Under the pieces are notes generated by a model that saw only the letters and a list, made by a program, of their open reading frames with translations, had not been told where the DNA came from and did not search any database. This document shows positions 1 through 7,544 of a stretch of DNA of 64,000 bases, one piece after another; the stretch's first letter is position 1; the number at the start of each line of letters is the position of its first letter. Origin of the DNA: UBA10649 sp963842725. GTDB lineage: Bacteria > Actinomycetota > Actinomycetes > S36-B12. The DNA lies in NCBI GenBank assembly GCA_963842725.1, contig CAWJHN010000004.1, positions 1,674,001 to 1,738,000 of the forward strand, given 5' to 3'. The translations under genes and the position numbers were made by a program.

Positions 1-1044
1 CTGAACCGCATCCAGCACCGCTGGCCCGGCATCGCTCGGATCGCGCCCCAGCACGGGCACATCATCGCCGGTCCCATCGTCGGGGCCGCGTTCGCCGCGC
101 TCAAGGGCATCGACTGCGGTGTCTTCGCCCTGGCCGACGCCGACGTGGACCTCAAGCGGCTCCTGCGGATATCCGAGGCACGGACTCGGCTGACAGAGGC
201 GCTCCTCACCCTTGCGGATCCCGGAGCCCTGGCCACTGCCATGAACGTGATCCTGGCCAGCACGCACGAGGTGCAGGGCTGCGGGATCTTCATCGAACTG
301 CCGGACGAGGGGTGGACCATGTGGGGCCATGGGCAGGGGCGACCCGTCCGGCGCAGGCCCAACCCGACGTGGCCCACCGTGCCCCTGCCCGGTGCCCCTG
401 CGGCCGTGCTGTCGTTCCACACTCGTGACGACGAGCATCCGGACGAGGACCTCATGCGAATGCTCCAGGAGATGGCTCGCGCGGTCCGGCCGGCACTGGA
501 CCAGTTCCTCGACAAGCGCCGGGAGCAGCGCCGCGCCACGGACGCGCGGGTCGCTGCCCTGACCGACCCGCTGACCGGCCTCGGCAACCGGCGCGCGCTC
601 GAGGAGCGCACGCCCGTGGGCGACTACTCCCTGGTGTCCCTGGACCTCGACCACTTCAAGGAGGTGAACGACACCCTCGGCCACGCCGCCGGAGACGAGG
701 TCCTCGCTCGGGTCGCCGATGTGCTGCGCACCTCCGTCCGCGACGAGGACTCGGCGTTCCGCCTCGGCGGCGAGGAGTTCCTGGTCTGCCTGCCGAGCAC
801 GCCCCTCGAGACGGCCACGGCGGTGGCCGAGCGGATCCGGGTCACGGTCCGAGAACTCGACCTCGACGACGTGGCACCGGGTGGGCGCATCACCGTCAGC
901 GTTGGCGTCAGCGACACGCGCGGCGCAGCCCGACCCGACTTCCCGGACGTGCTGGCCATCGCCGACGCGGCCCTCTACGAGTCGAAGCTCGCAGGCCGGG
1001 ACCGCACCACCTCCCGGCCGGGACCGGTCCACGCCCTCGGATAG
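1..1044 (+). CDS. ODP-type metallo-beta-lactamase / GGDEF diguanylate cyclase (5' partial)
   Basis: The reading frame is open from the first base, so the N-terminus lies outside the window. The first ~25 visible residues contain APQHG (His codon at 52-54), the late motif of the flavodiiron/ODP branch of MBL-fold proteins, which bind a di-iron centre and O2. A linker with a helical, possibly GAF-like stretch follows, then a complete GGDEF domain with GGEEF at 766-780. An RDED inhibitory I-site lies exactly five residues upstream (739-750). The product should make cyclic di-GMP, with product inhibition, probably under oxygen or redox control by the MBL part. The internal GTG at 145 is probably not the real start because homology continues upstream of it. 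tRNA-Val lies 125 bp downstream. The GGDEF assignment is certain; the ODP assignment rests on a short C-terminal piece. Confidence 0.85.
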   Translation: MNRIQHRWPGIARIAPQHGHIIAGPIVGAAFAALKGIDCGVFALADADVDLKRLLRISEARTRLTEALLTLADPGALATAMNVILASTHEVQGCGIFIELPDEGWTMWGHGQGRPVRRRPNPTWPTVPLPGAPAAVLSFHTRDDEHPDEDLMRMLQEMARAVRPALDQFLDKRREQRRATDARVAALTDPLTGLGNRRALEERTPVGDYSLVSLDLDHFKEVNDTLGHAAGDEVLARVADVLRTSVRDEDSAFRLGGEEFLVCLPSTPLETATAVAERIRVTVRELDLDDVAPGGRITVSVGVSDTRGAARPDFPDVLAIADAALYESKLAGRDRTTSRPGPVHALG

Positions 1045-1169
1045 TGCAGGGGTGGGTCAGGATGGTCGACGACGTCAGTGTAGGCTTGCGCAGGCACTTT
1101 GCAGGACGATGAAAAGCCGTTGCACCGCAGTGGCTTTCCATCAGGAACGACAGCTCGATCCACCCAGCA

Positions 1170-1242
1170 GGGCGATTGGCGCAGGGGCTAGCGCGCTTCC
1201 TTGACACGGAAGAGGTCACAGGTTCGATTCCTGTATCGCCCA
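1170..1242 (+). tRNA. tRNA-Val (GAC anticodon)
   Basis: A 73-nt cloverleaf can be folded by eye. The 7-bp acceptor is GGGCGAT/ATCGCCC, the D-arm contains GCGC...GCGC, the anticodon stem CTTCC/GGAAG carries loop TTGACAC, and the T-arm is ACAGG-TTCGATT-CCTGT. The anticodon is GAC, which reads GUC/GUU (valine). The discriminator is A1242 and the CCA tail is not encoded. No integrase gene or duplicated tRNA 3' end is visible next to it. Confidence 0.95.
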
Positions 1243-1334
1243 CCGACACGTCCCCCACTGATGGGAAAGCCCGGCACATCCCTTGACCTCCGCCGCTCCA
1301 TCGACGCCCGCGGCCTCAACCGCTGGTCGAGCAG

Positions 1335-2756
1335 TCAGCCCGGCACGCTCCCTTCCATCCGCCTCGTCCTGACCCGGCGCACGACTCCGGTCGTGACGAT
1401 CCAGGCCGCGTATGCCATCAGGACGTAGACCGGCACGTCGATCAGCCCGCGAAGCCGGTCCGCCTCCGAGTGAACGGGCTCGGGCACGTCAGGCGGCCAG
1501 TAGCGGTTCGAGAGGAACACGGGTATCGCCGTCAGGACCCAGAACACGAGGAACCACGAGTAGCGCCGGAATCGCTGCAGCGTGCCTCGCCATCCGAAGT
1601 GGCGAACGATGATCGCCATCGTCGCGAGGATCAGCACCACGAAGCGCCAGCCCGAGAAGACCCAGTCCAGCGGCTTCGACAGCGGGAACGCGAAGTCGAA
1701 CGCGTTGTACCACTGGACGTAGATCGAGCGGAACATCGTCGGGACAGTGATCGTAAGGCTCCGGGCCGCCCGGACCATCGCCTCGCCGGGATGACGCAGG
1801 ACGAAGTCGTCAGCAGCCATGCCCAGTCGGTAGTTGTCCTTCAGGGTCTCCTGGGTGTTCCAGCCACTCGACAGTCTGACGGCGTTGGCGTTGATGTTGT
1901 CCGGATACGCGTCGGGCACCGACACCTCGAGCGGGTTGATCCACAGCGCACCGGCTCGGTTGAAGCCGGTGTGCGTCGACACGTCGAACGTCGAGTACAT
2001 GACGTACGCCCGCGTGGGCCACGCCCCGATGAGCAGCACCAGCAGGACGTTGACGACCAGCGCCCACCACCGACGGGGGCGCCCCAGGAGATAGAAGGAG
2101 ATCCCCGCGACAATCAGGACGACGTAGACATGTACCTGGACGACGTTCCGTGTCATCGACGCGACGAGCAGTGCGGCAAGGAAGCCGAAGGCATACCGGT
2201 TGCGCCGAGTCCGGCAGAACCGGTAGAGGAGGTAGAAGGCGACAGCCATGGCCGCGATGGCGAGGCCGGTCTGATTCAGCAGGGTCAGGTAGGAGATCGA
2301 CGCGGGGACGATGACCCACAGCCCGGCACCGGCGAGGCCCCACCACCCGCTCCGGGTGAGATCGCGCACCCACAGGTACACGACCATCGCGACGAGGCCG
2401 AACAGCGCCGCGTTCATCAGGTACAGGCGGAAGTCGACGGCCACCGCTGAGGGGGCGCCTCCGGAGGCGATCTCCGGCTGCATCAGCAGATAGCGGATGG
2501 CGTCGTACAGGGGCGGATAGATGTGCATCAGCCACAGCGTCGAGGGTCCGTAGGACCACATCTCATGCAGGCGAATCGTCTGCCATGCGGTGTCAGAACT
2601 GTCATCGCGGAGCTTGAAGCCATCGGTGACCAGCTCCGGATGGGCTGCGGCCACCCACAGGACGGCGATCCACAGCAGGGATGAGGCGGCGGCCCACACC
2701 GCGATCGGGGCCATCCAGCCCGGACGTCGGTCGAATGCTCGCCGGACCCCGGCCAC
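1335..2756 (-). CDS. Polytopic membrane protein, GT-C glycosyltransferase-like
   Basis: This 473-aa protein has about ten hydrophobic segments (first at about 16-38, then 112-130, 138-160, 165-180, 190-200, 208-224 and 230-246, with three more after 365). A large extracytoplasmic loop follows the first helix, with an acidic DD pair (about 51-52) and YPPLYD near 80-85. This layout (acidic pair after TM1, PPLY-like motif) resembles GT-C enzymes of the ArnT/PMT superfamily, which use lipid-linked sugar donors at the outer membrane face. That is an inference from topology; no donor or acceptor can be named. The GTG start at 2756 is supported by a GGGAGGGAG ribosome site just upstream. It is convergent with tRNA-Val and downstream of the Lsr2-like gene. 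Confidence 0.6.
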   Translation of the reverse strand: MAGVRRAFDRRPGWMAPIAVWAAASSLLWIAVLWVAAAHPELVTDGFKLRDDSSDTAWQTIRLHEMWSYGPSTLWLMHIYPPLYDAIRYLLMQPEIASGGAPSAVAVDFRLYLMNAALFGLVAMVVYLWVRDLTRSGWWGLAGAGLWVIVPASISYLTLLNQTGLAIAAMAVAFYLLYRFCRTRRNRYAFGFLAALLVASMTRNVVQVHVYVVLIVAGISFYLLGRPRRWWALVVNVLLVLLIGAWPTRAYVMYSTFDVSTHTGFNRAGALWINPLEVSVPDAYPDNINANAVRLSSGWNTQETLKDNYRLGMAADDFVLRHPGEAMVRAARSLTITVPTMFRSIYVQWYNAFDFAFPLSKPLDWVFSGWRFVVLILATMAIIVRHFGWRGTLQRFRRYSWFLVFWVLTAIPVFLSNRYWPPDVPEPVHSEADRLRGLIDVPVYVLMAYAAWIVTTGVVRRVRTRRMEGSVPG

Positions 2757-2836
2757 GTCAGCTCCCTCCCCGGTCAGACGTGGCGCGCGATCATCGCGAT
2801 CACGTTCCCACCGTCGTCGAGAAGCATGGCCAGGGG

Positions 2837-3178
2837 CTACTTGTGCGCCGCCGCGTATGCCTTTCTGAGGTCAGCCGGCAACGGTCCGCGGTCCCTCACG
2901 GTCCATCCGTGCTCGCGGCCCCACGCGCGGATCGTCGATCCGTCGCCGCCTGGGCGTGCCGCACCGCTGGTGGCCCCGCCGGGTCGCGGGGTCGAGCGCG
3001 CAGCGGGGCGACGGATCGGTCGGGAAGCGTCGGCGAAGGGCCGGATCGCCCGGTCATACGCGTCGAGGTGATCGCCGCAGAGGTCCACCTCGCTCGTCTC
3101 GATCACGACGGTCCGCACTGCGGGAGCGTCGCACAGGTCGCACGTCCATTGCTCGATCACCACGGTGGTCCTGGCCAT
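2837..3178 (-). CDS. Lsr2-like nucleoid protein with Cys-pair N-terminus
   Basis: The protein has 113 aa. The C-terminal ~35 residues (IRAWGREHG...DRGPLPADLRKAY) match the Lsr2 DNA-binding domain, including the RG-P minor-groove hook (here DRGPLP). The N-terminal half resembles the Lsr2 dimerisation region (VDL...LDAYDRAIRPFADASRP), but the usual start is replaced by CDLCD followed by LCGDH, giving a C-x2-C...C-x2-H pattern that could bind zinc. Lsr2 is the actinobacterial xenogeneic silencer, analogous to H-NS. The ATG at 3178 was chosen over a longer reading because the upstream extension is low-complexity and CATACT lies 6 nt before this ATG, suggesting a leaderless start. Confidence 0.75.
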   Translation of the reverse strand: MARTTVVIEQWTCDLCDAPAVRTVVIETSEVDLCGDHLDAYDRAIRPFADASRPIRRPAARSTPRPGGATSGAARPGGDGSTIRAWGREHGWTVRDRGPLPADLRKAYAAAHK

Positions 3179-3184
3179 GGGTGC

Positions 3185-3190
3185 AGTATG
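3185..3190 (-). promoter_or_regulatory. -10 element (CATACT), leaderless Lsr2-like gene
   Basis: On the minus strand CATACT ends 6 nt before the ATG at 3178, so transcription would start at about the first base of the codon. No Shine-Dalgarno lies between. No clear -35 was seen. Confidence 0.45.
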
Positions 3191-3209
3191 CAACGACGGC
3201 GCGTCGAGG

Positions 3210-3473
3210 TCAGCCGGTACTGCTCTTCCGGAACAGCGCGGCGGTGATGGCCACGAGGACGGTGGCGATGAACACCTGCGTGATGAGGACGAGGAGCCAG
3301 GACTCCTTGAAGCCGAGCGCCTCGGCGACGAAGATGCCCGCAAAGGCGCCGATGATGCCGATGATGATCGTGACGATGCAGCCGATCGGCTGCAGGCTGG
3401 GCACGAGGATGCGCGCGATCAAGCCGATGATGATGCCGGCGAACAGGGCGCTGATGATGCCTGTGGGGTCCAT
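3210..3473 (-). CDS. GlsB/YeaQ/YmgE family small membrane protein
   Basis: An 87-aa, very hydrophobic protein with three predicted helices (about 5-22, 30-52 and 60-80). It begins with the family-typical G-II-x-x-LFAGIIIGLIAR stretch and has the GCIVTIIIGIIGAFAG segment of transglycosylase-associated (Tag/YmgE) proteins. Function in the family is poorly defined; members are stress-associated inner-membrane proteins. The ATG at 3473 lies 4 nt after the zapE stop, so it is probably co-transcribed with zapE. The longer in-frame reading to 3725 would run through zapE antiframe sequence and is rejected. Confidence 0.8.
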   Translation of the reverse strand: MDPTGIISALFAGIIIGLIARILVPSLQPIGCIVTIIIGIIGAFAGIFVAEALGFKESWLLVLITQVFIATVLVAITAALFRKSSTG

Positions 3474-3477
3474 GCCG

Positions 3478-4497
3478 TCAGCCAACCATCGCCTGGCCGT
3501 CGCGGGCAAGCGCGACAAGCCGGGAGACGGCGCGAAAGTACTTCTTCCGGTAGCCGCCGCGAAGCATGTCCGCGGCGAAGAGCTGGTCGACGGGCACGCC
3601 GCTGGCCACCACCGGAACGTCCCGGTCGTACAGGCGATCGACGAGGACGACGAGGCGAAGGGCGGCCGCCTGGTCGGTGACCGTTCGGACCCCGGTGAGC
3701 CCCACGAGCGGGATGCCGTCGACAAGCGCGCCGTAGCGCGACGGATGGATCGTCTTGAGGTGGGTCTTCAGGGCGGGAAACCGGTCGAGCACGGCGCCGG
3801 GAACGCGAGCCACCGTGCTGCGCACCTCCTCGTCCGTCGACGGCACGGGCGCCGCCGGAAGGCCGCGGTGACGGTAGTCCTCGCCGTCGATCCGCAGCAC
3901 GTCGAAGTGGGCGGACAGTCCCTGGATCTCGCGCAGGAAGTCGTCGGCGGCGAATCGTCCCTCCCCCAGCTTGTCCGGCAGCGTGTTCGACGTGGCTGCG
4001 ATCCGGACGCCCGCTGACACCAGTTCGCCCACGAGCGTCGACATCAGGACGGTGTCCCCGGGATCGTCCAGCTCGAATTCGTCGATGCACACCAGTCGTT
4101 TCGCGCTCAGTGCCGCCACGGCAGTACGGAAGCCCAGTGCCCCCACGAGGTTCGTGTACTCGACGAATGTCCCATAGGTCTTGGGACCGGGCACGGCATG
4201 CCACAGCGACGCGAGCAGGTGCGTCTTGCCGACGCCGAATCCGCCGTCCAGGTAGACGCCCGACCGCCCCTCGGGCGGCGCGGGACGTCGGAAGAGGATC
4301 CGACGCGGGGTCTCCGGTTCCGCGACGCGGGCGGCGAAGGCACCGAGTGCCGCCACCGCCGCCGACTGCGTCGGCTCGGCGGGGTCCGGCAGGTAGCTCG
4401 CGAAGCGCACCTGGCCGAAGTGGGGCGGTGGGACGAACTCCTCGACCAGCGCGTCGACCGTCACGACGGGATGGCGCGCGGTGAGCGACTCTGGCAC
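3478..4497 (-). CDS. zapE: ZapE/AFG1-family ATPase
   Basis: This 339-aa protein has a single AAA-like core: Walker A GGFGVGKT at about 85-92 and Walker B LVCIDE at about 135-140, followed by the family-specific FELDDPGDT. TSNTLPDKLGEGRF (sensor region) and the C-terminal FRAVSRLVALA complete the AFG1/ZapE signature. ZapE is linked to Z-ring dynamics in E. coli, and the mitochondrial homologue AFG1/LACE1 to protein quality control; the role in actinobacteria is less clear. The GTG start at 4497 has TAGGCT 7 nt upstream and no ribosome site. The gene is divergent from the reductase gene at 4530, with 32 bp between the starts. Confidence 0.9.
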   Translation of the reverse strand: MPESLTARHPVVTVDALVEEFVPPPHFGQVRFASYLPDPAEPTQSAAVAALGAFAARVAEPETPRRILFRRPAPPEGRSGVYLDGGFGVGKTHLLASLWHAVPGPKTYGTFVEYTNLVGALGFRTAVAALSAKRLVCIDEFELDDPGDTVLMSTLVGELVSAGVRIAATSNTLPDKLGEGRFAADDFLREIQGLSAHFDVLRIDGEDYRHRGLPAAPVPSTDEEVRSTVARVPGAVLDRFPALKTHLKTIHPSRYGALVDGIPLVGLTGVRTVTDQAAALRLVVLVDRLYDRDVPVVASGVPVDQLFAADMLRGGYRKKYFRAVSRLVALARDGQAMVG

Positions 4498-4504
4498 GTC
4501 CGCG

Positions 4505-4510
4505 AGCCTA
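4505..4510 (-). promoter_or_regulatory. -10 element (TAGGCT), leaderless zapE
   Basis: TAGGCT on the minus strand lies 7 nt before the GTG at 4497. It fits the TAnnnT actinobacterial -10 and predicts a transcript that starts at or next to the start codon. Confidence 0.5.
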
Positions 4511-4529
4511 TTCGTGCGACGATCGCGTC

Positions 4530-5222
4530 GTGCGCCGCATCCTCCCGGACCCGCAGCAGAGCCTCTCCGACGACGAGCTCCGGGTTGCCTACGGCTTCCC
4601 CGCGCAGCGTCCCTGGGTTCGCGGCAGCATGGTGTCGACGCTGGACGGAGCCATGCGCGGCATCGACGGCCATTCGGGATCGATCTCGTCGGCCGCAGAC
4701 AAGCGCGTCTTCAACATCCTGCGGATGACCGCCGACGTCATCCTCGTCGGCGCCGGCACGGTGCGCGACGAGGGCTACCGGCCGTCCAGGCGGCCGATCG
4801 CGGTCGTGACGTCGCGACTCGACCTTCCGCTGTCCCTGCCACTGCTGTCCGAGCGTACGGACCAGACCCCCACCACGCTCGTCTTCACGACCGCCGCGGC
4901 GGCTGCCGGCGCCCCGCCCGGACTGGCCGCGGTCGCCGAGGTCGTCGCCTGCGGACGCGACTCCGTCGACCTCGGGTGCGTCGTCGCCACCCTCGCCGAG
5001 CGTGGACTCGGTGCCATCCACTGCGAGGGCGGCCCCCGGCTGCTCGGCTCGCTTGCCGCCGCCGGCCTGCTCGACGAGGTGCTGCTGACGCTGACACCGC
5101 TCCTGCTGGGCGGTCCCGAGCACATCGTCAGCGTCCCCGACGGCCTCGGCGTGGGCCGCATGAGAGCCACGCAGGTGCTCGAGGAGGACGGCAGCGTGTT
5201 CGTCCGAGCGAGGAGGTCGTGA
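4530..5222 (+). CDS. RibD C-terminal-domain (pyrimidine reductase family) protein
   Basis: A 230-aa stand-alone reductase domain of the RibD_C/dihydrofolate-reductase-like fold. Visible motifs are VSTLDGAMRG (substrate/NADPH side, about 33-43), DVILVGAGTVRDEGYRP (about 69-85) and the late CEGGPRLLGSLAAAGLLDEVLLTLTPLLLGG block. The family reduces pyrimidine or pterin intermediates with NADPH. Without a deaminase partner its true substrate cannot be told from sequence. The GTG start at 4530 lies close to the zapE start. The stop overlaps the ligC ATG by one base (TGATG), so the two are translationally coupled, which is odd for a riboflavin-type enzyme and a repair ligase. Confidence 0.85.
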   Translation: MRRILPDPQQSLSDDELRVAYGFPAQRPWVRGSMVSTLDGAMRGIDGHSGSISSAADKRVFNILRMTADVILVGAGTVRDEGYRPSRRPIAVVTSRLDLPLSLPLLSERTDQTPTTLVFTTAAAAAGAPPGLAAVAEVVACGRDSVDLGCVVATLAERGLGAIHCEGGPRLLGSLAAAGLLDEVLLTLTPLLLGGPEHIVSVPDGLGVGRMRATQVLEEDGSVFVRARRS

Positions 5223-6307
5223 TGCTGCAGCCCCCCATCGAGCCGATGCTCGCCAAGCCAGTCGGAAGCGGGCCACCGCAGGCAGCGCCCGACGTCTGCT
5301 TCGAGCCCAAGTGGGACGGCTTTCGATGCCTGGTGTTCCGGAGCGACGCCGGGGTCGTGCTCCAGGGCCGCGGCCGCTCGCGTGCGTCGGCCGACGAGAT
5401 CGTCGATCTCGCCTACGCCTTCCCCGAACTGGTCGCGGCGGCGCAGCTCCAACTGGCCCCCGGCACGGTCATCGACGGAGAGATCGTGGTCGTGCTCGAG
5501 GGGCGCCTCGACTTCACAGCCCTGTCCTCCCGCCTGCGACCGCGGTCCGAGGCGGGGGGATCCAACATCGCGCGGCTCTCGCAGGCGCTGCCCGCCGTGT
5601 TCCTGGCCTTCGACGTGCTGTGGTCGGGATCCGACGTCCGCGACCGGCCGTTCTCGGAGCGACGACGACTCCTCGCCGAGGTCGCGGCCGGCTGGGCATC
5701 GCCCTTCCTGCTGACGCCCAACACGCAGGACGCCGACGTCGCGGCACGCTGGTTCACCGACTTCGAGGCAGCCGGCGTCGACGGCCTGATCGTCAAGCCC
5801 ATGGGGGATCCGTACTCCCCCGGCAAGCGAACCCAGGGGAAGATCAAGCACCAGCGGACCGCGGATGTCGTCGTCGCGGGCTGGCGACCGCACGCGAAGC
5901 CCGGATCCGACGGGTCCGCTGTCGTGGGCAGCCTGCTCCTCGGCGTCCACGACCGGTCAGGTGCCCTGCACTACGTGGGCGCCGCCTCGGCGTTCACGGC
6001 CACGGTTCGCGCCGAACTGGTCGAGTTGCTCGCGCCGCTGGCCGTCGCCGACGGCGACCCGCACCCGTGGCGCGGGGAGACGTCGGCCCGCGTTCCCGGC
6101 GAGGCGAATCGCTGGAAGAAGGAGCAGGCCTGGACCGCCCTGCAGCCGATCCGCGTGGCGGAGGTCTCGTACGACCAGCTCGAGGGGAACCGCTTCCGTC
6201 ATGTCGCCGGATTCGTCCGATGGCGTCCGGACCGGGATGCCGCCTCGTGCCTCGATGACCAGTTCGAAGAGCCAGCGGTCGCGCGGATCGAGGACCTGAT
6301 CGAGTGA
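5222..6307 (+). CDS. ligC: ATP-dependent DNA ligase, LigC type
   Basis: A 361-aa ligase with the nucleotidyltransferase core: adenylation motif EPKWDGFR with catalytic Lys at about 30, motif III FLAFDVLW, motif IV DGLIVK and motif V GKIKHQR, then an OB domain. Length and domain make-up match the actinobacterial LigC branch, which lacks the polymerase and nuclease domains of LigD. LigC enzymes seal nicks in excision repair together with a separate primase-polymerase, and such a gene lies 1.2 kb downstream on the opposite strand (7541-8572). The ATG at 5222 is preceded by AGGAGG. No Ku gene is in the window. Confidence 0.9.
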   Translation: MLQPPIEPMLAKPVGSGPPQAAPDVCFEPKWDGFRCLVFRSDAGVVLQGRGRSRASADEIVDLAYAFPELVAAAQLQLAPGTVIDGEIVVVLEGRLDFTALSSRLRPRSEAGGSNIARLSQALPAVFLAFDVLWSGSDVRDRPFSERRRLLAEVAAGWASPFLLTPNTQDADVAARWFTDFEAAGVDGLIVKPMGDPYSPGKRTQGKIKHQRTADVVVAGWRPHAKPGSDGSAVVGSLLLGVHDRSGALHYVGAASAFTATVRAELVELLAPLAVADGDPHPWRGETSARVPGEANRWKKEQAWTALQPIRVAEVSYDQLEGNRFRHVAGFVRWRPDRDAASCLDDQFEEPAVARIEDLIE

Positions 6308-6312
6308 CCCGC

Positions 6313-6378
6313 CTATGTGCGCCGCGTCGTGTCACGACTGGGCTGCACGCGACTCGGCTCCCCGGGCATCTTCGGGGT
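6313..6378 (-). pseudogene. C-terminal remnant of a LigD-type primase-polymerase
   Basis: Read on the minus strand this stretch encodes PKMPGEPSRVQPSR before a stop 6 bp from the ligC stop. The intact primase gene at 7541 ends with almost the same tail (PKMPGEPPRVQPSR). Twenty-two bases are identical between the copies, while several flanking codons differ only synonymously. It therefore looks like the old 3' end of a second primase gene rather than a fresh duplication. Upstream of this stretch (6379-6498) the frame stays open but shows no primase homology and is unusually A/T-rich. Confidence 0.55.
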
Positions 6379-6443
6379 GTTTGCCAATTGAGTGCTGTGC
6401 CATCCCCCGTATTGGGCGTACTCGAAGGAAGCGTTATCCGTCA

Positions 6444-6482
6444 AGATATCGCGCGAGTTACGGGAGGTGTCGCCCGATATCT
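6444..6482. repeat. Inverted repeat in the scar downstream of ligC
   Basis: AGATATCG (6444-6451) and CGATATCT (6475-6482) are perfect 8-bp arms. After one mismatch the pairing continues for four more pairs (GCGA/TCGC). It lies in the A/T-richer segment 6379-6625 that holds no credible gene. It could act as a terminator for ligC or mark an insertion junction; there is no T-run. Confidence 0.4.
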
Positions 6483-6625
6483 GGGACGCAACCAGCACAC
6501 CTGATCAGCATGCGCAGGCGTAACGGGGATCGCATTACTCAACGTCCTCCCTTGGGTGCTGCCAAGAGAAATAGGGTGGGCGAAGTGCGGCTCTACCGTG
6601 GCCTGTCGCAGGGGAGGAGGACACC

Positions 6626-7114
6626 GTGCCGGACACTGCCGCGTCCCTCGTCTCGCTGCGGGAGATCACCGACGACAACCAGACGGCCGTCGAAGCGCTC
6701 GCCGTAAGCGACGAGCAGACCCACTACGTCGCCAGCGTCACCACGTCGCTGCGCGACGCCGCGGAGAATCCGCACGCGAACCCCTGGTATCGGGCGGTCT
6801 ATGCGTATGACGAGCCGGTCGGGTTCGTGATGATCTCCGACGGCATCACGGTGGCCGACCCCTCGTTCCTCGGCCCGTACTACCTGTGGCGGCTGCTGAT
6901 CGACCACCGCTTCCAGCGGCGGGGGTACGGCACGGCCGCGCTGGACCTGGTGGTCGAGCACGTGCGCACCCGTCCCGACGCCCGAGTGCTGCTCACCTCG
7001 CACGTTGTCGGCCCTCGGTCACCCGTCGACTTCTACCTGCGCTACGGATTCCGACTGACCGGCGAGATTCACGAGGACGAGCCCATCCTCGAGCTCGAGC
7101 TCGATCGGACCTGA
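6626..7114 (+). CDS. GNAT-family N-acetyltransferase
   Basis: The protein has 162 aa. The acetyl-CoA site is in YLWRLLIDHRFQRRGYGTAAL (Q/R-x-x-G-x-G, about 90-100), and the C-terminal PVDFYLRYGFRLTGE is the usual GNAT beta6-alpha4 region. The pattern is closest to small-molecule (polyamine/BltD-like) acetyltransferases; the substrate is not determined. The GTG at 6626 follows GGGGAGGAGG. A possible -10, TAGGGT, lies at 6572-6577. The gene sits inside the segment separating ligC from the primase gene, so it may have come in with that insertion. Confidence 0.85.
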   Translation: MPDTAASLVSLREITDDNQTAVEALAVSDEQTHYVASVTTSLRDAAENPHANPWYRAVYAYDEPVGFVMISDGITVADPSFLGPYYLWRLLIDHRFQRRGYGTAALDLVVEHVRTRPDARVLLTSHVVGPRSPVDFYLRYGFRLTGEIHEDEPILELELDRT

Positions 7115-7133
7115 CCTGTGAGGGACGCAAGCC

Positions 7134-7184
7134 ATGCCGAGCGAGTTCACCGACCAGGAGGCCCGCGCCGTGGGCATCACCTAG
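7134..7184 (+). other. Short 16-codon ORF, possible gene-start remnant
   Basis: ATG at 7134 follows a GAGGGA ribosome site and opens MPSEFTDQEARAVGIT before TAG at 7182. The sequence resembles the N-terminus of small DUF5661-like proteins (FTxEEAxxVG), but that is a weak recollection. It may be the truncated start of a lost gene within the scar between the GNAT gene and the HNH fragment. Confidence 0.25.
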
Positions 7185-7204
7185 ATGTCAGCCCCCGATG
7201 ACAG

Positions 7205-7239
7205 ACCGGCAGCCCCTGCCCCCGACAGGGGCCGCCGGT
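7205..7239. terminator. Strong hairpin between convergent genes
   Basis: ACCGGC-A-GCCCCTG pairs with CAGGGGC-C-GCCGGT: 13 base pairs with one mismatch and a 7-nt loop. It lies between the plus-strand acetyltransferase and the minus-strand HNH gene. There is no T-run on either side, as is common for GC-rich actinobacterial terminators. Confidence 0.6.
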
Positions 7240-7256
7240 GTCACCAGTGGCATCGG

Positions 7257-7544
7257 CTAATCCAGTGGGTACTCACGCAGGAACTGGGAGACTCGTCCGA
7301 CGGGGTCATCGGTCGAAGGCATCGTCAGGTACTCAATCATCCGCTGCAACACCACGGGCCGGTCTTCGACCTGACCGAGCGTCACGTTGCAGGCGTGACA
7401 AAGCAAGCCGCGCACTTCACCGGTCGCGTGGTCGTGGTCGATGTGCGGAGTCCTCTTGCGACTCTCTCTTGTCGCCCGTCGCGGGAGAACTCCCGTCTGG
7501 TGAGTAAGCGCTGTGCAGATCAGTGGAAATGGACTAGTGCTCAA
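7257..7544 (-). CDS. Endonuclease VII-like HNH protein, possibly truncated
   Basis: This 95-aa ORF carries HIDHDHATGEVRGLLCHACN, the core of recombination-endonuclease-VII-type HNH nucleases (IDHDH catalytic His, second Cys pair). The first Cys pair that normally precedes the core is not intact: only one Cys (LICTAL) is found. The start is a TTG whose bases overlap the primase stop (TTGA), so it is either translationally coupled to the primase or a fragment whose 5' end was lost at this junction. Such nucleases are common in phages and mobile DNA. I favour a decayed fragment. Confidence 0.5.
   Translation of the reverse strand: MSTSPFPLICTALTHQTGVLPRRATRESRKRTPHIDHDHATGEVRGLLCHACNVTLGQVEDRPVVLQRMIEYLTMPSTDDPVGRVSQFLREYPLD

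Noticed and set aside
908..1279. Minus-strand ORF containing GDTGIEPVTSSVSRKRAS
   Set aside because: This phrase is the well-known false translation of the strand opposite a tRNA; it covers tRNA-Val and the end of the GGDEF gene.
6313..6498. 61-aa minus-strand ORF after ligC
   Set aside because: Only its last ~20 codons show homology (to the primase C-terminus); there is no ribosome site, and the upstream part is A/T-rich filler, so it is listed as a remnant, not a gene.
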